From contig JANQEJ010000199.1 in NCBI GenBank assembly GCA_028278425.1, positions 1 to 38,843 on the forward strand: a DNA stretch of 38,843 nt, read 5' to 3'. The translations under genes were made by a program, and so were the position numbers. Position 1 is the first letter of the stretch; every line of letters begins with the position of its first letter. Shown piece by piece: positions 8,953 through 15,594 of this stretch. Below the pieces are notes generated by a model. It did no database searches. It worked only from the letters and a program-made list of their open reading frames with translations, and was not told the origin of the DNA. This stretch comes from Planctomycetota bacterium. GTDB lineage: Bacteria > Planctomycetota > UBA1135 > GCA-002686595.

Positions 8953-9729
8953 TCAGTCCCAGGTCTTCCAGGGTGCCTTGCCGGAGCTCCAGAGCTCCTG
9001 CAGGAGGTGCTTCTCACGGAGTGTGTCCATGCACTGCCAGAAGCCGTCGTGACGATAGGCCATGAGCTCTCCGTCGCGCGCGAGGTTCTGCAGCGGCGCG
9101 TGCTCGAACATGACGTCGTCGCCGTCGATGTAGTCGAGCACGGCCGGTTCGAGCACGAAGAACGCGCCGTTGATCCAACCCTCGGCGGTCTGCGGCTTCT
9201 CCGAGAACTCGGCCACCTGGTCGCCGTCGAACTCGAGGTGCCCGTAGCGCGCCGGTGGGCGCACCGCGGTCACCGTGGCGAGCTTGCCGTGCGAGCGGTG
9301 GAACTCCATCAGCTTCTCGACGTTGACGTCGGAGACGCCGTCGCCCCAGGTCAGCATGAACGTCTCGTTGCCGAGGTAGGGCGCGAGCCGCTTCACCCGG
9401 CCGCCGGTGAGGGTCTTCTGCCCGGTGTCGATCAGGTCGACGCGCCAGTCCTCGACCTCGCCGCCGTGCCGCTCGATCTCGCCGGTCGCCGGGCTGACCG
9501 TCAGGTTCGAGTTGAGCGAGCAGTAGTCGACGAAGTACTTCTTGATGAACTCGCCCTTGTAGCCGAGCGCGATGGCGAAATCGCGGAAGCCGTGGGCGGC
9601 GTAGTGGCGCATGATGTGCCACAGGATCGGACGACCCCCGATCTCGACCATGGGCTTGGGCCGGATCTCGGTCTCCTCGGCGAGACGCGAGCCGAACCCG
9701 CCGGCGAGAATGGCGACTTTTGTGGTCAT
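8953..9729 (-). CDS. rfbF: Glucose-1-phosphate cytidylyltransferase
   Basis: This 258-residue protein has the normal length for RfbF. It makes CDP-glucose from CTP and glucose-1-phosphate, the entry to CDP-3,6-dideoxyhexoses. The nucleotidyltransferase signature LAGGFGSRLAEETE and the RPKPMVEIGG segment are at the N-terminus, followed by GYKGEFIKKYF, LTWGDGVSDVN and GYxxxEF-like positions typical of RfbF. The start is ATG at 9729. It is the first gene of a five-gene minus-strand operon with gaps or overlaps of 10 bp or less. It faces a plus-strand lipoprotein gene across a 269-bp divergent region that should hold its promoter. Confidence 0.95.
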   Translation of the reverse strand: MTTKVAILAGGFGSRLAEETEIRPKPMVEIGGRPILWHIMRHYAAHGFRDFAIALGYKGEFIKKYFVDYCSLNSNLTVSPATGEIERHGGEVEDWRVDLIDTGQKTLTGGRVKRLAPYLGNETFMLTWGDGVSDVNVEKLMEFHRSHGKLATVTAVRPPARYGHLEFDGDQVAEFSEKPQTAEGWINGAFFVLEPAVLDYIDGDDVMFEHAPLQNLARDGELMAYRHDGFWQCMDTLREKHLLQELWSSGKAPWKTWD

Positions 9730-9769
9730 GGACCCGGTTCTGATCGTCCGGAAGGGGTGATTGCCTTGA

Positions 9770-9789
9770 CGCCCAAGAAGCTTTGGGCG
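9770..9789. other. Inverted repeat in the divergent rfbF/lipoprotein region
   Basis: The arms CGCCCAA and TTGGGCG are 7 bp each with a 6-base spacer, about 40 bp upstream of the rfbF ATG and 210 bp upstream of the plus-strand lipoprotein start. It could be an operator or a hairpin in the rfbF leader. I see no convincing sigma-70 -35/-10 pair, and nothing else gene-like between 9730 and 9998. Confidence 0.35.
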
Positions 9790-9998
9790 CCGTGAGCATG
9801 AGGCAACCGGATCCTAGCAATCGGGAACGACCGGACAATGCTCAGAAGGGCGGGGGGAGACCCCTCAAGCGGTCCCCACTGCGGGGCCGATACGCGCGCC
9901 ACGATGCGGCTCGCTGGGAAGTCGCAAAAAGTCCGAAAGAGTCCCGCCAGCGCGCTGGTTCCGGGCGCGCGGCCGGGGTAGGGAAGCCCCACCCAAAA

Positions 9999-11546
9999 AT
10001 GAGAATCCGAACGAGCCCCATCCTCGCCCTCACCTCGGTCCTCCTGGTCGCCTGCTCCGGCGGCTCGGCCGGCGAAGGAGCCAGCGTCCCCGCGGCCGGC
10101 CCGCAGCCCCCCGGCCCGGACGGGCCGCTCCCGCCCGGTCCGGTCGGCGGGCTCGCCGTGACGCCGGCGGAGGCGTTCGTCACCGGCGGCCCGAAGGGCG
10201 GCCCCTTCGCCCCGGCGGCGAAGACCTACACGGTCAAGAACGCGAGCGCGGTCACCCGCACCTGGGTGGCGTGGACCGACGCGCCCTGGCTTCAGCTCTC
10301 GGCGACGTCGGGCACGCTGGCCGGCGGAGCGGAGGCGCAACTCGTCGCGAGCGTGGTGCCGGGCGTCGCCGGCGGGCTCGCCGGCGCACAGGCGCACGCG
10401 GGCAGGCTCCTCGTGGGCGACCTGACCTTCTCCGAGGTGCTGCTCGACACCGACGTGGAGCTGCACGTCGGCACGACGATCGCCGAGAAGAGTTGGGTCA
10501 AGGTCCACGGCCAGGACTTCTTCCCGATCTACGTCTGGCAGCAGCCGCCGGACTCCTACTGGGTCGGCTACCACAAGAGCCTTGGGATCAACACGTACAT
10601 GGACCACGGCTACACGCCGAACGACCAGTACAACGAGCAGTTGCTGGCGCTGCTCGACGCGAACGACATGCACGCGGTGCTCGAGTTCGACGCGAACCCG
10701 AACGTGGTGGGTCACCCGCGCCTTCTCGCCTGGCTCACCGACGACGACGAGCCCTTCCACACCGGCGTCTCGGTCGCGGACGTGCAGGCGGACTACGACT
10801 CGATCAAGGCGGCCGACCCGGACCACCTCGTCACGATCAACTTCGGGAGCAAGTTCTACTGGGACTGGCAGTTCGGCGATCCGGGCAACGAGCCGGCCTT
10901 CCAGCAGTACACCGACATCCCCGAGCTGATCAGCTTTGACTTCTACCCGGTGACCGGCTGGAACCAGCCGACCTGGGTGTACATGAACGGCGCGATGAGC
11001 GCCTTCATGCGCGACGTCTACGTCGACCACGCCAAGCCGGTATGGGCCATCGTCGAGGCGAGCGACCAGCGGCTCTCGTGGACGCCGCCGTCCACGACCG
11101 GGCCGTCGCCCGAGCAGATGCGGCTGGAGGTCTGGGACTCGATCATCAACGGCGCGACCGCGATCGGCTACTTCACGATCGCCTTCAACCCCTTCGAATG
11201 GGCCAACCTGACCCCGGCGATCGAGGCGGAGATGCAGCGCACCAACGGCCAGATCCAGGCGCTTTCGTCCGTGATCCTGAGCCCGCCGTCGACGCTCCCG
11301 CTGAGCACCGTCGAGGTCAGCGGCCAGGACCACGACGTCACCGTGCGCGAAGAGGGCTCGAGCTACTGGATCTTCGCCGCCAACACGGACATGGGCTACC
11401 AGCCGGCGACGATCGACTTCCACTTCAACCAGCCGCCGAGCTCGGTCGCGGTCTACGACGAAGGGCGGACCATCACGCCCACGGGCAACTCGTTCACCGA
11501 CGCGTTCCAGCCGCTCGAGGTCCACGTCTACGAGGTGAAGTTCTGA
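9999..11546 (+). CDS. Lipoprotein with BACON-like domain and TIM-barrel glycosidase-like domain
   Basis: The start ATG 9999 (515 residues) is chosen because it opens directly on a lipoprotein signal (PILALTSVLLVAC, lipid-modified Cys19). The open frame upstream is Arg-rich and shadow-like. A Gly/Pro linker (30-50) is followed by a BACON/Ig-like beta domain (about 55-155, APWLQLSATSGTLAGG). The C-terminal part resembles a glycoside hydrolase TIM barrel: GINTYMDHG, LLAWLTDDDEP (candidate acid Glu251), ISFDFYPV and WAIVEAS (candidate nucleophile Glu353). A secreted glycan hydrolase anchored to the envelope is plausible and would fit its place beside EPS genes. The exact GH family is not identified and activity is not shown. 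It runs divergently from rfbF and is followed 32 bp later by another lipoprotein gene. Confidence 0.75.
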   Translation: MRIRTSPILALTSVLLVACSGGSAGEGASVPAAGPQPPGPDGPLPPGPVGGLAVTPAEAFVTGGPKGGPFAPAAKTYTVKNASAVTRTWVAWTDAPWLQLSATSGTLAGGAEAQLVASVVPGVAGGLAGAQAHAGRLLVGDLTFSEVLLDTDVELHVGTTIAEKSWVKVHGQDFFPIYVWQQPPDSYWVGYHKSLGINTYMDHGYTPNDQYNEQLLALLDANDMHAVLEFDANPNVVGHPRLLAWLTDDDEPFHTGVSVADVQADYDSIKAADPDHLVTINFGSKFYWDWQFGDPGNEPAFQQYTDIPELISFDFYPVTGWNQPTWVYMNGAMSAFMRDVYVDHAKPVWAIVEASDQRLSWTPPSTTGPSPEQMRLEVWDSIINGATAIGYFTIAFNPFEWANLTPAIEAEMQRTNGQIQALSSVILSPPSTLPLSTVEVSGQDHDVTVREEGSSYWIFAANTDMGYQPATIDFHFNQPPSSVAVYDEGRTITPTGNSFTDAFQPLEVHVYEVKF

Positions 11547-11578
11547 GGTCGGGTTAGGCTGGGCTCGGAAGAACCGCC

Positions 11579-12628
11579 GTGCCCCCCAAGACAGCGATCC
11601 TCACCCTCGCCGCCGTAGCCGTCTGCCTCGGTTGCGGCGGCTCGCCCGACGACGAAGCCCCGTCGGGCGCCGAGGCCTGGGAGGCCGCGATCGCGGCGAT
11701 CGCCGCGTCCGACCGCTACGACGGGCTCCAGATCGTCCCGCAGGCCGGGCTGGTTCCCCTTGGCGCCGACCGGCGCTCGGGCCTGTGGGAGTTCTGGCAT
11801 CCGGCGAGCGGCGCGCGGCCCGAGCGCGGCGAGGACGGCAACCTCCGCGTGACCGGCGAGACGGGACTCACGTTCGTCCTGATCCCCGGCGGCACCTTCA
11901 CGATGGGCTCGCAGAAGGACGACCCCGCGGCGCCGCTGTACGACCCGCTCGCGAAGGAGGACGAGACGCCGCACCGGGTCACGCTCGCGCCGTACTTCGT
12001 CTCGAAGTACGAGATGACCCAGGGGCAGTGGGCCCGCGTCACCGGGTTGCGTCCGAGCCTCTTCGCCGCTGGCGACCGGGGCGGAGACGACCACCCGGTC
12101 GAGCGCGTCACCTGGATCGACTGCGCAAAGGCGCTGAAGAAGGCGGGGCTCGTGCTCCCGACCGAGGCGCAGTGGGAGCACGCCGCGCGGGGGGGGACGA
12201 CCACGCCGTGGTGGCCCGGCGAGGACGTCGGAGCGATCGGCGAGCTCGGAGCGGCCAACGTCCTTGACGAGACCGCCCGCGAGAACCCGAACACGCACGA
12301 CTGGGACGTCCACGAGGGCTGGACCGACGGCTACGTCGTCCACGCGCCCGTCGGGAGCTTCGCGCCGAATCCCTTCGGCCTGCACGACGTGATCGGCAAC
12401 GTCTGGGAGTGGTGCCGCGACCCCTACGGGAGCTACGAGCTCCCGACCGCCGAGGGGGACGGCCGACGACTGGTCCAGGGCCAAAAGAACCGCGCGTTCC
12501 GAGGCGGTAGCTACCGCTTCGGCCGCGACTATTGCCGGTCCGCGGGGCGGCAAGGGATCGAGCCGCTCCATCAGGGCGCACCGCTCGGCGTCCGCCCCGC
12601 GCGCGCGCTGGAGGGGGCGGACGGCTAG
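11579..12628 (+). CDS. FGE/SUMF1-fold lipoprotein
   Basis: The start is GTG 11579, with GGAAGAA about 8 bases upstream; the protein has 349 residues. A short hydrophobic signal ends in CLGCGG, probably a lipoprotein site (Cys16 or Cys19; the lipobox is imperfect). From about residue 95 it follows the formylglycine-generating-enzyme fold: FVLIPGGTFTMGS, YFVSKYEMTQGQWARV, HPVERVTW, LPTEAQWEHAARGG, PFGLHDVIGNVWEWC, FRGGSYRFG and a C-terminal PLGVRPAR. Only one Cys (DYCRSAGR) is near the region where catalytic FGEs carry their copper-binding cysteines. So it is more likely a non-catalytic FGE-fold protein, as is common in Planctomycetota-like genomes, than a sulfatase activator. No sulfatase gene is in the window. 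Confidence 0.85.
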   Translation: MPPKTAILTLAAVAVCLGCGGSPDDEAPSGAEAWEAAIAAIAASDRYDGLQIVPQAGLVPLGADRRSGLWEFWHPASGARPERGEDGNLRVTGETGLTFVLIPGGTFTMGSQKDDPAAPLYDPLAKEDETPHRVTLAPYFVSKYEMTQGQWARVTGLRPSLFAAGDRGGDDHPVERVTWIDCAKALKKAGLVLPTEAQWEHAARGGTTTPWWPGEDVGAIGELGAANVLDETARENPNTHDWDVHEGWTDGYVVHAPVGSFAPNPFGLHDVIGNVWEWCRDPYGSYELPTAEGDGRRLVQGQKNRAFRGGSYRFGRDYCRSAGRQGIEPLHQGAPLGVRPARALEGADG

Positions 12629-12632
12629 ATCC

Positions 12633-12650
12633 CTACGCCCAAGTGCGTAG
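12633..12650 (+). terminator. Hairpin just after the FGE-fold gene
   Basis: CTACGC and GCGTAG form a 6-bp stem with a 6-base loop, 5 bp after the stop at 12628. There is no T-tract. It could be a weak or Rho-aided terminator or an mRNA 3' end structure. The rest of 12629-12792 shows nothing gene-like. Confidence 0.4.
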
Positions 12651-12792
12651 CGCTAGGAAAACCGATTGGCCGGGTCCCCCCGGGCCTCCGATGTCGGGGG
12701 TAGACTGTCGTGGGAATCCCCCGGTGCCCGCCTCCCCCGACCCCTCCCGCGGGCCCGCCACACGCAAATCGCAACCGTTGAGCCATCGAACG

Positions 12793-13989
12793 ATGAAGCG
12801 TCGGAAGACGACCCTCCTGCCGGTCCTGATGGGACTCACCACCCTCGGCGGGCTCTCCTGCGGCACGGAGTCCGAGGGGACCGAGTCCTCCGGGACGAAG
12901 TCCGCCGGAGCCAAGCCCTCCGCGATCGAGTCCACGTTCAAGGGGCACCATCTCGCCTCCGTTTCCTTCCCGCTGTTCCCCGAGGACGCCGAGGCCAAGT
13001 ACGGCCAGCTCCGGAAGGCGCGCCAGGCGGCCGGCCTGCCCGAGACGACGCTGACGGACGCCATCCCGTGGGCGAAGACGATCGACGAGGCCTTCGAGCG
13101 CGCCACCAAGGAGGACAAGCCGTTGCTCCTGGTGACGTTCGTGCGGGAGAACGGAGACCCAGCCTGCGACGTCTGACTGGGCGCACAAACATTCCGGTGC
13201 GGAATACTTCAACAGCCTGAGATTCAAAAAGTCCTCAACGATCACTTCGTCTGCATCGAGTACGACGCGACGACGAACGGGGCCTTACCCAACGACAAGT
13301 ACCCCGGCCTGGATCACATCCGGGACTTCTGGGACATCTGCCCGTGGACCCGCGTGAGCTTCGGCGCGCAGTGGGTCATCGAGCCCGAGGGGCAGTACAT
13401 GCTCACGTCCGGCGCCAAGCGGCACTTCCGCAAGGGAGAAGCGAAGGTCTTCGGCGCGGCTCTCGAAGAGGCCCTGTGGCGCTTCATGCGCGTCCGCAAG
13501 CACGAGCGCGGATCGCCGGAAGAGGCGGAGGCAATCAAAGTCGTCAAGGCGGAGGTCGCCAGCGACTGGAAGAACAAGCACCCCTATTTCGTCGACCCCG
13601 ACTTCTTCACCAAGGAGGTCTTCCAGGCGAAGGTCGGGCTGCCCACGCGGTTCCCCGGCGTCCTGAAGCAGAAGGAGCCGTCGGTCCGCCGCCAGGTCGC
13701 CGAGCTTCTCGGCCGCTACGCCGAGAAGGAAGGCGACGAGGGCTTCCGGCCCGGAGGCGACTACTACCCGTTCTTCGGCGTGGGTGTCGCCGCCTACCTC
13801 GACGATCCGGTTCCCGAGGTGCGCCACGCCGCTGCGACGGCGCTGTACCAGTTCACCGGCAAGTCGGCGCCGGACTCTGAAGGCGCCGAGCTCGTCGCCG
13901 CCGCGCGCGAGATGTGGGACGAGGCGGTCGAGGAGTTCGACTCCAAGAGCGCCGCGGCCGGCGAAGGCGCAGCCGTCAAGGAAGGCTGA
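12793..13989 (+). CDS. Candidate selenoprotein: exported thioredoxin-fold protein with CxxU motif and HEAT-like C-terminus
   Basis: A single frame runs from ATG 12793 to the TGA at 13987-13989, interrupted only by an in-frame TGA at 13174-13176. Read through, it gives 398 residues. A signal peptide (TTLLPVLMGLTTLGGLSC, possible lipidated Cys23) and a Ser/Glu/Gly-rich linker lead to a thioredoxin-like domain. There EDKPLLLVTFVREN precedes Cys125-Asp-Val-TGA128, followed by LGAQTF, PEIQKVLNDHFVCIEYD and FGAQWVIEPEG. The TGA therefore replaces the second Cys of a CxxC redox motif, which is where selenocysteine is found in CxxU selenoproteins. Residues of about 290-355 look like HEAT repeats (EPSVRRQVAELLGRYAE, DPVPEVRHAAATALYQFTG). 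Protein-like sequence continues unbroken on both sides of the TGA with no frame change. The alternative is a nonsense mutation or a sequencing error. A standard caller would split this into two fragments. Confidence 0.72.
13177..13218 (+). promoter_or_regulatory. Bacterial SECIS-like stem-loop after the in-frame TGA
   Basis: Downstream of the TGA, ATTCC (13191-13195) and GGAAT (13201-13205) pair perfectly around the apical loop GGTGC. The loop opens 20 bases after the TGA and begins with two G residues followed by U. Bacterial SECIS elements have a small G-starting apical loop at roughly this distance; the E. coli fdhF loop (AGGUCU) begins about 18 bases after its UGA. A lower stem GGGC (13179-13182) with GCCT (13215-13218, one G-U pair) could close the structure. 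It would recruit SelB with Sec-tRNA. The pairing is seen in the sequence; the function is inferred. Confidence 0.6.
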
Positions 13990-14000
13990 TCGCCGGTAGA

Positions 14001-14024
14001 CGCTCCGCGGAAACCCGCGGGGCG
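14001..14024 (+). terminator. Strong GC hairpin after the candidate selenoprotein gene
   Basis: A 10-bp stem (CGCTCCGCGG with CCGCGGGGCG, one G-U pair) closes an AAAC loop 11 bp after the stop at 13989. No U-tract follows, so it is terminator-like without the full intrinsic signature. The flippase gene starts 49 bp downstream. Confidence 0.5.
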
Positions 14025-14072
14025 GCCGCCTCCCCGGTGGAATTCTGATCCCCGGGGTGGAACCCTGGGCCC

Positions 14073-15557
14073 GTGAGCGAGCGGGACCAGGGTCAAAAGG
14101 TGCGCGTCGGCCTCAAGTGGGTCGCCGGGTCCCTGTTTCTCCAGCGGGTCGTCCAGTTCGCGACGACGGCGATCCTGGCGCGCTTCTTCCTGACGCGCGA
14201 GGAGTACGGGGTCGTCTGGATGACGGTGTCGGTGATCTTCATCGTCGCCGCGGTCCGCGAGCTCGGCTTCGGCCAGGCCTTCATCCAGCGCCAGGACGCC
14301 GACGAGGAGGACACCGGACGGGCGCTCGACACGCTTTTTGTGATCTCGGTGGGGATCAACTTCCTGCTCTTCGCCGTGCTCTTCACCGCAACGCCCTGGA
14401 TCGCGGACCTCTTCCCGAAGGCGCCGGGGCTGCGGCTCGTGATGCGCGGGATGTTCCTCGCCTTCCTGGTCGAGCCGTTCCTCGCGACGCCGGCGCTCCT
14501 CCTGATGAAGCGCATGGACTTCGCGAAGCACTCCTCGTCCGAGATCCTGGCCTCGTGGACGAACGCCGCGATCGCGATCTCGCTCGCGCTGGCGGGCTTC
14601 GGCGTCTGGTGCCTCGTGATCGCCTACGTGGGCTCGCGCGTGATCCAGACCGGCTACCTGATGCGGGCCGCCGGCTGGCGACCGCGGTTCCGCTACGACC
14701 GGGCGATCGCCGGCCAGCTCTTCGGCTTCGGGAAGTTCCTGTGGGGCTCCGCCGTGATCTCCGCCGTGGGGCGCCAGCTCGACAAGATGGTGATCGGCCG
14801 GATCTACGGCGCCACGAACGTCGGCGAATACGGCCTCGCCCACAACCTGACGAACCAGGTTTCCAACCAGGTGGCGCTGCTCGTCAACCGCATCAGCTTT
14901 CCCGCCTTCTCGCGTCAGCAGAAGGACCTGAAGGCGGTGCGGTACGGCGTGCTCAAGGCGCTCTCCCACGTCGCGATGGTGTGCTTCCCGCTCGCGCTCG
15001 GCCTCATGGTCGTCGCCGAGGACTTCCTGGTCGTGATCTACGGCGAGAAGTGGAAGCACGCGGCGCCGATCCTGCAGGTGCTCGCGGTCTGGGGGCTGAT
15101 CCTCGCCACGAGCTCGGTCGGCGGACCGGCGCTGAAGGCGATCGGCAAGCCGCACGTCTTCTTCTTCATGAGCATCCCGCACCACGCGGTCTTGCTGGCT
15201 CTCTTTTGGGTCTTCCGCACCGAGGGGCCGGTCGGAATCGCCTGGGCGGTGCTCCTGACGCAGCTCCTGACGGCGACGATCACGTTCGTCCTCATCGTGC
15301 GCTCGCTCGAGTACCGAGCCCTGGAGGTGCTCGAGCCGCTCTTCCGCACGGGCTCCGCCGCGCTCCTGATGGTCGGCGCCGTGCTGCTCTTCCAGCGGAC
15401 GATGGGGATGGACGACCTGCCGCGCGTGGTCAGCCTCTTGTCCTCGATCGCCGTCGGCGCCGGGACGTACGTTCTCGCGAGCGCGCTGCTCAACCGCCCC
15501 CTCCTGCGCGCCTTCACGCAGACGGTGAAGGAGGTCGTCCGCGCGCGCCGGGCGTAG
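14073..15557 (+). CDS. Wzx-type polysaccharide flippase (lipopolysaccharide/oligosaccharide translocase)
   Basis: The start is GTG 14073; the protein has 494 residues with about a dozen hydrophobic segments. It matches the MOP/polysaccharide-transporter superfamily: LKWVAGSLFLQRVVQF and ILARFFLTREEYGVVWM at the N-terminus, ELGFGQAFIQRQDADEED, GRALDTLFVIS, LFGFGKFLWGSA, RQLDKMVIGRIYG and a C-terminal run of membrane helices. The family moves lipid-linked repeat units across the inner membrane. It would export the glycan started by the sugar transferase at 2825-3991. It is on the plus strand, separated by a hairpin from the upstream lipoprotein set, and ends 37 bp from the convergent NACHT gene. 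Confidence 0.93.
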   Translation: MSERDQGQKVRVGLKWVAGSLFLQRVVQFATTAILARFFLTREEYGVVWMTVSVIFIVAAVRELGFGQAFIQRQDADEEDTGRALDTLFVISVGINFLLFAVLFTATPWIADLFPKAPGLRLVMRGMFLAFLVEPFLATPALLLMKRMDFAKHSSSEILASWTNAAIAISLALAGFGVWCLVIAYVGSRVIQTGYLMRAAGWRPRFRYDRAIAGQLFGFGKFLWGSAVISAVGRQLDKMVIGRIYGATNVGEYGLAHNLTNQVSNQVALLVNRISFPAFSRQQKDLKAVRYGVLKALSHVAMVCFPLALGLMVVAEDFLVVIYGEKWKHAAPILQVLAVWGLILATSSVGGPALKAIGKPHVFFFMSIPHHAVLLALFWVFRTEGPVGIAWAVLLTQLLTATITFVLIVRSLEYRALEVLEPLFRTGSAALLMVGAVLLFQRTMGMDDLPRVVSLLSSIAVGAGTYVLASALLNRPLLRAFTQTVKEVVRARRA

Positions 15558-15594
15558 GTCCAACCGCAATTCGCTGGAGTCCTGCGCGATTTGG

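Noticed and set aside
13141..13360. Frameshift joining the two halves of the thioredoxin-fold gene
   Set aside because: Both halves are in the same frame, and the only interruption is the TGA at 13174, so a frameshift is not needed.
13354..13989. A separate 211-residue gene starting at ATG 13354
   Set aside because: It would begin in the middle of a thioredoxin-like domain with coherent sequence upstream in the same frame; the read-through protein explains it better.
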